A stretch of 64,000 bases of DNA. Origin: Gordonia zhaorongruii (GTDB lineage Bacteria; Actinomycetota; Actinomycetes; Mycobacteriales; Mycobacteriaceae). A model generated the notes under the pieces. That model worked only from the letters and a program-made list of their open reading frames with translations. It ran no database searches and was not told the origin of the DNA. A program made the translations under genes and the position numbers. Numbering within the stretch: position 1 is the first letter of the stretch; every line of letters begins with the position of its first letter. Shown in pieces: positions 20,547 to 27,476 of the stretch. Location of the stretch: contig NZ_CP041763.1 of assembly GCF_007559005.1 (NCBI RefSeq), positions 1,644,463-1,708,462 of the forward strand, in the 5' to 3' direction.

Positions 20547-21523
20547 GCGCAACCACTCGTCATCGCGGCGAGCCAGGGGAGGACGACTGCGGCGCTGAGC
20601 GCGACGAGCACAGCACTTTGCACAGACGTCGCGATCACCGTCGCATGGCTGCGGGGTGACGTCTCGCAGCCGACCAGCGTGCGGATGCGGTGCGGGCCGA
20701 CCGCGTGGAGTGCGGCACCGGGCGACAGCGTCGGCGTCGACGCCTCATCAGGTTCGTCTCTCGCCAGGCGGAGCAGCGCGGTCACCAGCGCACGGGTTCC
20801 TGTCTGCTCACGAGCCGCATTGTCGGCGGCCACCTCCAGGTACAGCGGGATGGCAGATGCGACAGCGTGAATGAGCGGGATCGGCCGCAGCACATGCGCG
20901 ATGTGATTGCTCAGCATCGCGATGAGGTGGTGACGCTGATGAAGGTGCGCTGCTTCGTGGGCGAGAACCGCATCGAGCTCTTCCGGTTCGAGTGCGTCGA
21001 GGGCCCCGGCGCTCACCACGATCCCACCGTGCCGCCGGGACAGCGCGTAGGCCTGCGGATGGACGTCTGAAGTGACGAGGACGCGGTGTCCGCGGACGAT
21101 CTCGGTGTGCGCCCGCGCGCGAACACGTGCGGCACTTCGTCGGGTGGCGATCGCACCGGGGACCGCGCGCATCATCACGGCCATGACCGCGACGGCGACG
21201 AGTAAGGCGGGGCCGGACATCAGCACGGTCGTGGGTATACCGGTGTGAAAGACGGGTTCGGCCCAGGGATTCGACGATTCGAGACATCGGCGGCAGATCC
21301 CTGCGGAGTCGCCGCCGCCCTTTCCGGTCACCATCCATGCGGTCAGCGGTCCCATCGCCATGAATGCGATCGACCATACGGCGACGCCTCCGGCCAGGAT
21401 CGCGACCGCGGCCCGCGGAGATCGTGTGAGCGCAGGCGCGGCCGCGCGGACCATTCGCGGTCCGCTGAGCGCTGTGGTCAGCAGTGCCACGACGAGCAGC
21501 ACTGGAAGGATCGACGGGCTCAC
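20543..21523 (-). CDS. M56/BlaR1-like membrane zinc protease (no sensor domain)
   Basis: A 326-residue membrane protein with several helices and the zinc motif HEAAH at residues 189-193, preceded by VLAHEAAHLHQRHH and followed by the distal Glu region YLEVAADNAAREQTG. This is the gluzincin/M56 type that works with BlaI repressors. Unlike staphylococcal BlaR1 it has no extracellular penicillin-binding domain, so the signal sensed is unknown. GTG start at 21523 overlaps the blaI TGA (GTGA). Confidence 0.88.
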   Translation of the reverse strand: MSPSILPVLLVVALLTTALSGPRMVRAAAPALTRSPRAAVAILAGGVAVWSIAFMAMGPLTAWMVTGKGGGDSAGICRRCLESSNPWAEPVFHTGIPTTVLMSGPALLVAVAVMAVMMRAVPGAIATRRSAARVRARAHTEIVRGHRVLVTSDVHPQAYALSRRHGGIVVSAGALDALEPEELDAVLAHEAAHLHQRHHLIAMLSNHIAHVLRPIPLIHAVASAIPLYLEVAADNAAREQTGTRALVTALLRLARDEPDEASTPTLSPGAALHAVGPHRIRTLVGCETSPRSHATVIATSVQSAVLVALSAAVVLPWLAAMTSGCA

Positions 21524-21906
21524 GCGCGGTCCTCGGGGTGAGCGCGTGTCAGGTACTCGCGAAGCAGCGCGGCGTCATCGTCGGAGATTCCGTCGACGAA
21601 GTGCAGGATCGACGCCGCCCGGTCCTTGCTCGACGCCAGAGCCTGGTTCATCAGGTTCGCGGTGTGCACGTCGCGGCTGTAGCGCGGGCGATACTGGACC
21701 GAACGGCGCCTGCGCTGTGCGCCGACCAGCTTCTTGCGTTCCAGGTTCCGCAGGACGGTCGCGATCGTCGTATACGCGGCGGCGTTCGGCAGCGCGTCGA
21801 TGATCTGTCGGATGGTCGACGGGCCACCGTCCCACAGGATGTCCATCACCTGTTGTTCGAGTGGACCGAGTCGCACGGGCTGACCATCGGTCACGGCGAG
21901 CTCCAT
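21520..21906 (-). CDS. blaI: BlaI/MecI/CopY-family transcriptional repressor
   Basis: A 128-residue penicillinase-repressor-type winged helix protein: LGPLEQQVMDILWDGGPSTIRQIIDAL, then AYTTIATVLRNLERKKLVGAQRRRRSVQYRP, and a C-terminal dimerisation helix. Family members are released from DNA by proteolysis through a partner M56 protease, here the next gene. It overlaps the upstream membrane-protein gene by 16 nt and the protease by 3 nt. Likely binding sites are the two inverted repeats at 22440-22495. Confidence 0.93.
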   Translation of the reverse strand: MELAVTDGQPVRLGPLEQQVMDILWDGGPSTIRQIIDALPNAAAYTTIATVLRNLERKKLVGAQRRRRSVQYRPRYSRDVHTANLMNQALASSKDRAASILHFVDGISDDDAALLREYLTRAHPEDRA

Positions 21907-22430
21907 TCTGCGGGGACCATGCAGCGTTCTTGATTCTGCAGGCGGATCGCGAGTCCGATCCAGAGCAGACCCAGGCCGAGTGCGGCAAGCAGCGGCTGAA
22001 AGGGCGCGAACCATGTCTGCGCCCCCGTGTACCCGAACGCCAGGAGTGCGAACTTGTTGCAGACCGGGCAGCCCACCGCGAACCAGGAGGCCACGGCTCC
22101 GAGTGCGCCCAACCTGCCCGAGCGTGCGCCCGCGGAATCATCGTCGCCCGGTGCCGGCCCGGCCGAGTCGGTTCGCACGTAGGTGGCGGCTAGCAGGCCG
22201 GACAGAATCGCCGTCGCGACGAGAACCGGGTAATTCCAGGCGACGGGTGCGATGTCACGGCCGAAGACGGTGTTCGGGATCAGTACCGTCACCCACCCGA
22301 TGAGGACTCCGACGACGCCTGCCACTGTCACGGCGGTCACTGCTTGGCGAAATGTTGCGGTGCGTATCGCACGCGACACGAGCCGCGGCGAGTCGCGGAC
22401 CGCCCGCGAGGTTTCTGCCGAGAAGACCAT
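21891..22430 (-). CDS. Membrane protein with CPVCNK motif, unknown function
   Basis: About 179 residues with four or five hydrophobic segments and a cysteine pair in WFAVGCPVCNKFALLAFG, resembling thiol-redox-active sites in a membrane setting. ATG at 22430 was chosen; an in-frame ATG at 22466 would place codons inside the first inverted repeat. It heads the operon with blaI, M56 protease and a DsbA-like protein. The CPVC pair, next to two DsbA-like proteins and CcdA, suggests a role in thiol transfer; I do not recognise a named family. Confidence 0.7.
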   Translation of the reverse strand: MVFSAETSRAVRDSPRLVSRAIRTATFRQAVTAVTVAGVVGVLIGWVTVLIPNTVFGRDIAPVAWNYPVLVATAILSGLLAATYVRTDSAGPAPGDDDSAGARSGRLGALGAVASWFAVGCPVCNKFALLAFGYTGAQTWFAPFQPLLAALGLGLLWIGLAIRLQNQERCMVPAEWSSP

Positions 22431-22439
22431 GGCCACGAG

Positions 22440-22467
22440 TATGCACGATTCTCGACTATCGTGCATA
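22440..22467. promoter_or_regulatory. Perfect inverted repeat, candidate BlaI operator 1
   Basis: TATGCACGAT at 22440-22449 and its exact complement ATCGTGCATA at 22458-22467 flank 8 nt. It lies between the divergent blaI operon and the dsbA-ccdA operon. Its sequence differs from the second repeat 2 nt away, so the two could bind different proteins. Confidence 0.55.
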
Positions 22468-22468
22468 G

Positions 22469-22495
22469 TTGATTACTACCTAGATTAGTAATCAA
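22469..22495. promoter_or_regulatory. Perfect inverted repeat, candidate BlaI operator 2
   Basis: TTGATTACTA (22469-22478) and TAGTAATCAA (22486-22495) are exact inverted copies separated by 7 nt. The TACTA/TAGTA core recalls BlaI/MecI operators, which carry TACTACA/TGTAGTA. It sits 22 nt before the plus-strand ATG at 22517, well placed to block that promoter, and directly upstream of the minus operon. Confidence 0.65.
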
Positions 22496-22516
22496 ATGTC
22501 GTGAGATGGAGTGTGC

Positions 22517-23221
22517 ATGACCGAGCGCCGTTCGACCTGGCCGTCATGGCTGGTGCCCAGCCTGATCGTGATCGTCGCTGCAGCGCTCATCGGATTCGTG
22601 GTGGTCTACAACACGGGTGGCACCGAACCGTCGGCGAGCGAGGCGGACACGAGCGAGGTCTATCCGTACGACATCGGAATCGAGCGGCGCGACGCGCACG
22701 ATCCACTGGCGATCGGCCGTGTCGACGCTCCGATCACCATGGTCGCGTTCAGCGACTTTCAGTGTCCGTACTGCGCCAAATGGTCGCGTGATTCACTGCC
22801 CGCCATGTTGGAGCGCGTCGACAGGGGACAGCTGCGCATCGAGATGCGTGACCTGAGCGTGTTCGGGGAGCCGTCCCGGCGCGCTGCGGAGGCGGCATAC
22901 GCCGCAGCGGGACAGGATCGGTATCTCGACTTCCACAATGCACTCTTCGCCGACGGACAGAAGCGGCCGCCGAACGAGTTGACCCAGGACGCACTCGTTC
23001 GCACCGCGGCCGGCCTCGGGCTCGACGTCCACCGCTTCCGTGCAGACATGAACTCCGCGGAGACGAAGGCTGCAGTCGATCGAAATGAGGAGGACGCCGC
23101 CACTGTCGGCGCCTACTCCACACCGTCGTTCATCCTCGGCGGACAGCCGATGGCAGGAGCCGGACCGACCAAGACCTACTTGGACAAGCTCGACTCCCTG
23201 CTGCCAGTGGACGGAAACTGA
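22517..23221 (+). CDS. Membrane-anchored DsbA-family thioredoxin
   Basis: A 234-residue protein: N-terminal anchor (LVPSLIVIVAAALIGFVVVY), then an extracytoplasmic DsbA-like domain with CPYC at Cys83/Cys86 (AFSDFQCPYCAKW) and the cis-Pro loop STPSFILGG. It is paralogous in layout to the CEYC protein of the opposite operon. ATG at 22517 follows GGAG; an upstream GTG at 22511 is possible. The next gene, ccdA, begins 4 nt after the stop, so CcdA is the probable electron donor. Confidence 0.92.
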   Translation: MTERRSTWPSWLVPSLIVIVAAALIGFVVVYNTGGTEPSASEADTSEVYPYDIGIERRDAHDPLAIGRVDAPITMVAFSDFQCPYCAKWSRDSLPAMLERVDRGQLRIEMRDLSVFGEPSRRAAEAAYAAAGQDRYLDFHNALFADGQKRPPNELTQDALVRTAAGLGLDVHRFRADMNSAETKAAVDRNEEDAATVGAYSTPSFILGGQPMAGAGPTKTYLDKLDSLLPVDGN

Positions 23222-23225
23222 GCAC

Positions 23226-24056
23226 GTGGACATCGGGATGGCGGCGGCGTTCGCCGGCGGAGTCCTCGCGCTGCTCAGCCCGTGCGCGGCGCTCCTCCTG
23301 CCGGCGTTCTTCGCCTCGACGGTCGGCGCGCGCGGCAAGCTGCTGGTACACGGGGCCGTCTTCTACATAGGCCTGCTGATCACGCTTCTACCGGTCGGGA
23401 TCGGAGTCGGGGCTCTCGCCGGCACCGTAGCCGAGCACCGCACCGCGATCATCGCCGTCGCGTCGATCGTGATCGTGGTACTCGGCGTGATCCAACTCGT
23501 CGGACGGGGTTTCGACATCAGCCGGGCGATCCCGGGGATCTCACGGCTTCAGGAACAGTCTGTGGAACGCGCGGGGTTCGTCAAGACACTCATCCTGGGT
23601 GCCGTGAGCGGCGTAGCGGGATTCTGCACCGGTCCGATCCTCGGCGCGGTTCTGACCATGGCGGCCTCCCGTGGAATGGCCGGGGCCGGCGTGCTTCTCG
23701 GTATCTACGCATTGGGAATGGTCGTCCCGCTGATGGCGATCGCAGCGGTGTGGGATCGCTTGGGGGAGCGGGTCCGACGGGTCCTCCGGGGACGTGAACT
23801 GTCCGTCGGCCGGATGCGCATTCATTCCACGAATCTCGTGACGGGCGTACTGCTCATCGTCGTCGGCGTGGCTTTCTGGTTCACCAACGGGTTCATCAGC
23901 CTTCCCGAGCCGGTCGATGCCGATACGCAGTTACGCCTTCAGGACGGTGTGTCCGTCTTATCCGATCCAGTAGTCGACATCGTCGCCATCATCGTCGTCG
24001 CTGCGGCCCTGCTCGTGTGGTGGCGGCGAACGAGAACGCGCGACTCGAGTAGTTAG
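23226..24056 (+). CDS. ccdA: CcdA/DsbD-type transmembrane thiol-electron transporter
   Basis: A 276-residue membrane protein with the two conserved cysteines of the CcdA family in LLSPCAALLLPAFF and GFCTGPILGA, and about six core helices plus a C-terminal helix. CcdA carries reducing equivalents from cytoplasmic thioredoxin to extracytoplasmic thioredoxin-fold proteins. GTG start at 23226 is 4 nt after the DsbA-like stop. Its TAG overlaps by 2 nt the stop of the convergent short-chain dehydrogenase. Confidence 0.9.
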   Translation: MDIGMAAAFAGGVLALLSPCAALLLPAFFASTVGARGKLLVHGAVFYIGLLITLLPVGIGVGALAGTVAEHRTAIIAVASIVIVVLGVIQLVGRGFDISRAIPGISRLQEQSVERAGFVKTLILGAVSGVAGFCTGPILGAVLTMAASRGMAGAGVLLGIYALGMVVPLMAIAAVWDRLGERVRRVLRGRELSVGRMRIHSTNLVTGVLLIVVGVAFWFTNGFISLPEPVDADTQLRLQDGVSVLSDPVVDIVAIIVVAAALLVWWRRTRTRDSSS

Positions 24057-25003
24057 GAAGTTCTGGGAAACTGAACCCCTGCAAGATGTTCAGCTGAGTT
24101 CCATAGACGTTCGCCTACTGCCGGATCGAGAACCTGCGCGACGCTCGGAACCCGGGCGGGGGAGCCGACCAGCTCGAAACGACCCGACGGCCCGAAGTAG
24201 TCTCCGCCCCTGGCCGATTCGTCCGTCGCCGCCCGCAATATCGGCAGCGCACCGGCATTCGCTTCCTGAACGAAGAACTTCAGCAGCGGCCGGGTCAGTC
24301 TGCTGTGATAGGCACGCTGAACGAGCTGATTGCGCTCGCGCATCACACCGGTACGTGATGAACCCGGGTGGGCCGCCACCGAGATCGCTGCGGTACCTGC
24401 GGCCGTCAACCGGCGGTTCAGCTCCTGAGCGAAGATCAGCTGGGCCAGTTTCGATCTCGCGTACGCGCGGAACGGTCGTGTCTCACTCGTCGACTGCAGG
24501 TCGTCGGCGTCGATCCGCTTGTTTCGATGCGCGAGGCTTCCCACGGTGACCACGCGTGCGGCCTGCGCCCTCGCGATCTGAGCATCGAGATGACCGATGA
24601 ACGTGAAGTGACCGAGAAAGTTGGTGGCGAGCCCGAGTTCGATGCCATCCGCCGAGTAAGCGATCCGCTTGGGAATGAAGCCGGCGTTCGCAACGACGAT
24701 GTCGATCGCCTCGTGCCGCTCGGCGATCTGCTCGGCGCATCGCCGGATGGAGTCACGGTCCGCGAGGTCGAGGGACAGGTGGTCGACAGTCGCCTTCGGG
24801 TACTCGTCCGTGAGCCGCTGGTGCGCGGCTGCCGCTGTCTCCGGATTCCGGCACGCCATGACGACCGTGGCACCGAGCGAGGCGAGACCACGCGCCACCT
24901 CGAACCCGATTCCAGAGTTCGCACCCGTGACGACGGCGACCTTGCCCGACTGATCGGGTGCGTCGCCCAGTGACCATTCGGGACTATGCGACGTCGTCGG
25001 CAA
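24053..25003 (-). CDS. Short-chain dehydrogenase/reductase
   Basis: A 316-residue SDR with the NAD(P) motif TGANSGIGFEVARGL, the NAG motif VVANAGF, catalytic Ser in VTVGSLAHR and the YARSK catalytic Tyr/Lys pair. It resembles the retinol dehydrogenase/protochlorophyllide reductase-like group of actinobacterial SDRs (starting with a short WSLGDAPDQSGKVAVVTG lead). The substrate is unknown. It overlaps ccdA tail-to-tail and appears monocistronic. Confidence 0.9.
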   Translation of the reverse strand: MPTTSHSPEWSLGDAPDQSGKVAVVTGANSGIGFEVARGLASLGATVVMACRNPETAAAAHQRLTDEYPKATVDHLSLDLADRDSIRRCAEQIAERHEAIDIVVANAGFIPKRIAYSADGIELGLATNFLGHFTFIGHLDAQIARAQAARVVTVGSLAHRNKRIDADDLQSTSETRPFRAYARSKLAQLIFAQELNRRLTAAGTAAISVAAHPGSSRTGVMRERNQLVQRAYHSRLTRPLLKFFVQEANAGALPILRAATDESARGGDYFGPSGRFELVGSPARVPSVAQVLDPAVGERLWNSAEHLAGVQFPRTS

Positions 25004-25189
25004 GGTGGTCTCCTGGGTTGATCGATCCGGGCCGCGTCGAGGCGGCAGATTACGTCACCGTACCTGCGGCCGGAGGAACGTCGCGACACAGCTCGACGCG
25101 TTCGGTGAAACGACTGCTGGTCTGCCGAGATGACCGCGATTCGAAAACCAGTCCTGGACATCTGTGGGTCGCCGCGACAGTGTTGAATC

Positions 25190-25561
25190 GTGGCCTGGAC
25201 CAGGGATCAGCTCGAACGTTTCGACGCCGCTCGTGAACTCGAGATCGCGGTACGTCGCCACGATGGCACGCTTCGTCCGTGGACTCCGATCTGGGTGGTC
25301 TGCAGCGCCGGTGGCGTCTATGTCCGAACCTGGTATCGCCGAGACACAGGCTGGTTCGGTCTGGTTCTGCGCACCGGGCGGGCCCGTGTTCGCGCTCCCG
25401 GAGTGGAGGCCGATGTGCGGGTGGAGGACATCGCCCTCGGACTGTCGGAAGTCGGAGCCGAGATCGACGACGCCTATCGCGGGAAATACGGCAGCGGGTC
25501 GACCGGAGGCATGGTCAGCGACGAGGCCGCGGCCACGACGCTCCGGCTACTGAGCGAATGA
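25190..25561 (+). CDS. DUF2255 family protein
   Basis: A 123-residue protein with the DUF2255 pattern: WTRDQLERFDAARELEIAVRR, TPIWVVCSAGGVYVRTWYRRDTGWF and DDAYRGKYG. The fold resembles flavin/pyridoxamine-oxidase-like split barrels, but the function is not known. GTG start at 25190 (VAWT). It is a single gene converging on a TetR gene with 59 nt between stops. Confidence 0.85.
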   Translation: MAWTRDQLERFDAARELEIAVRRHDGTLRPWTPIWVVCSAGGVYVRTWYRRDTGWFGLVLRTGRARVRAPGVEADVRVEDIALGLSEVGAEIDDAYRGKYGSGSTGGMVSDEAAATTLRLLSE

Positions 25562-25620
25562 CGCGACGAATCTCCGAAAATCAGGGCACACTCGTGACCG
25601 CTCACTGCGACGGCGAGCGG

Positions 25621-26241
25621 TCAACTCCGTTGACGTATCCCGCTGGCTCGGTCAGCTCCGTCCCCCTGAGCATCCGAAGTCAGCTGGCGCATCTGACCGA
25701 ATGAATCATCAAGATAACTGGCCAGCGGTCGGGGAGTTGCGGCCGTAGCCCACTCCGCGACCGCTGATTGGAACGCCACGAATGCAATCCCGGCAGCGAG
25801 CTCTGCGGCCGGTGAGTCGACTCCACGTCCGCGCAGCGCCTCGACGGCCGCGGCGACGACCAACTGTTGTTTGCTCAACCCACGTTCCTGCAGGGCCGGC
25901 TCATCCGCAATGATCTCCCGCCATCGACACATCCACTCGCGCCGCGGCTCGAAGTACTGCTCGGCAACCGCGCGCAGCGCGTGCTCGAGCGTACCCAGCG
26001 CAGAGAGGTGGGGCGGCGCGGCTTCAATGAGCTCGGCGAACAGACTTGCGAGCCCCTCCTCTCCAGCGAACAGCACTTCACGCTTGTCAGCGAAGTATCG
26101 GAAGAAGGTACGGGTGGTCACCCTGGCACGCTCGGCGATCTGCGGGACGGTCGTGGCGGCGTAGCCGTGCTGCGCGAACAATTCGATCGCGGCGCGCTCT
26201 AAACGTCCGCTGGCATCGGGATCCCATCTAGCCACGGCCAC
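25621..26241 (-). CDS. TetR-family transcriptional regulator
   Basis: A 206-residue TetR protein: HTH in ATTVPQIAERARVTTRTFFRYFADKREVLF (about residues 29-58). GTG start at 26241. It is divergent from a saccharopine-dehydrogenase-like gene with 76 nt between starts, and that gap holds four TGATG-type half sites arranged as nested inverted repeats, so it almost certainly controls this pair. Confidence 0.92.
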   Translation of the reverse strand: MAVARWDPDASGRLERAAIELFAQHGYAATTVPQIAERARVTTRTFFRYFADKREVLFAGEEGLASLFAELIEAAPPHLSALGTLEHALRAVAEQYFEPRREWMCRWREIIADEPALQERGLSKQQLVVAAAVEALRGRGVDSPAAELAAGIAFVAFQSAVAEWATAATPRPLASYLDDSFGQMRQLTSDAQGDGADRASGIRQRS

Positions 26242-26249
26242 ACTCTAAC

Positions 26250-26301
26250 TGATGACACTTCCTGACATCACCTGCTATCGTGATGTCACACCATGTCATC
26301 A
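26250..26301. promoter_or_regulatory. Nested inverted repeats, candidate TetR operator
   Basis: Four 8-bp elements: TGATGACA (26250-26257) pairs exactly with TGTCATCA (26294-26301), and TGACATCA (26263-26270) pairs exactly with TGATGTCA (26281-26288). All lie between the divergent TetR and dehydrogenase starts. The nesting suggests two repressor dimers or one cooperative complex. Confidence 0.7.
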
Positions 26302-26317
26302 GAACAAAAGGGGAACC

Positions 26318-27403
26318 ATGACCAACGATGTGTGGGTACTAGGCGCTACCGGCAGAATGGGGGAGGCCATCACCCGGGAGCTGACCGAGCGCGGAATCGC
26401 ACCAGTCCTCGTCGGGCGCAGCCGCGAGAAGCTGGATGCTGCATCGCAGGCGACCGGATCACGGACAGTCGTCGCGAGCTCGCCTGCCGAGATGGCTGCG
26501 GTGATCCGACAGCAGCGCCCGGCCGTAGTGGTCAATACGGTCGGCCCATTCCGGCTGACTGCCGACGAACTGGCAGATGCCGTCCTGCCCGCGGGCCACT
26601 ACGTCGACTTGGCGAATGACCTGCCCACAATCTTGTCTCACCGTAGGCGCGACGCGGCTGCTAGACGCGCGGGCCACACTGTCGTCACAGGGGCGGGGTT
26701 CGGTGTAACTGCAACCGAAAGCGTTCTCACGTGGCTCATGGCTGACCGCCCAACCCCCAGCAGGGTGCGAATCGACATGATCCCATCGATCGCCTCCACG
26801 ACCGGTCGGGTCGGTGAGGCCCTGGCAGGATCCCTTCTCGATGGCATCCCGGACATCCCGGGAGGGCGACGATTCCAGGCCCGCGCTATCGCCGATGGGA
26901 AGCTCACCGCTGCACGCCTGGCTGGCAACGCCACCTCGCTTGTCACCCCTGACGACGACGTTGCAATAACGGGCCTGATGCCGCTGGGCGAGTTACTCGC
27001 CGCCCAACGCGCTTCGGATGCACCCTCCATCGAGTCCGCCTCGAGTGAAGCACCTTCGGGGGTCACCCGCTTCGTCGTGCGAGGCATCCTGCCGTTGATG
27101 TACGTGACCCCGCTACGACGCCGCGCAATTCGGCTTCTGGCAAAAGTCCGGACGACTGAACGCGCAGCTCCACGACGCCATTCGTGGGCCCACGCACGCG
27201 TCGAATGGCCGGATAGCGCAGCCAGTGAAGGCTGGCTGCGTTTGGGAGACGCCAACGATGTGACCGCATCCGTGGCAGCCGAAGTAGCGTCGCGCCTGGC
27301 GACCGGTCGCGGAACGCCCGGCGTGTATACACCCGCCGAGCTGTTCGGAGCAGAACTCGCCGAGGCCTGCGGCGGCGACTACTCTCTCGCCACCGAATCC
27401 TGA
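26318..27403 (+). CDS. Saccharopine dehydrogenase-like NAD(P)-binding protein
   Basis: A 361-residue protein with an N-terminal Rossmann domain (VWVLGATGRMGEAITREL) and the saccharopine-dehydrogenase-like stretch VVNTVGPFRLTADELADAVLPAGHYVDLAND. Such actinobacterial proteins are usually called trans-acting enoyl reductase or saccharopine-dehydrogenase-like with unknown substrates. ATG at 26318 follows AAAGGGGAACC. It is paired with the divergent TetR; inducible expression in response to a small ligand is likely. Confidence 0.82.
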   Translation: MTNDVWVLGATGRMGEAITRELTERGIAPVLVGRSREKLDAASQATGSRTVVASSPAEMAAVIRQQRPAVVVNTVGPFRLTADELADAVLPAGHYVDLANDLPTILSHRRRDAAARRAGHTVVTGAGFGVTATESVLTWLMADRPTPSRVRIDMIPSIASTTGRVGEALAGSLLDGIPDIPGGRRFQARAIADGKLTAARLAGNATSLVTPDDDVAITGLMPLGELLAAQRASDAPSIESASSEAPSGVTRFVVRGILPLMYVTPLRRRAIRLLAKVRTTERAAPRRHSWAHARVEWPDSAASEGWLRLGDANDVTASVAAEVASRLATGRGTPGVYTPAELFGAELAEACGGDYSLATES

Positions 27404-27476
27404 CCACAGACCCCAGGCTCTGCGGTGACGTCGCACGGATCGATGCCGAGGACAGAGCATCTGCGGTTGACGGGAC

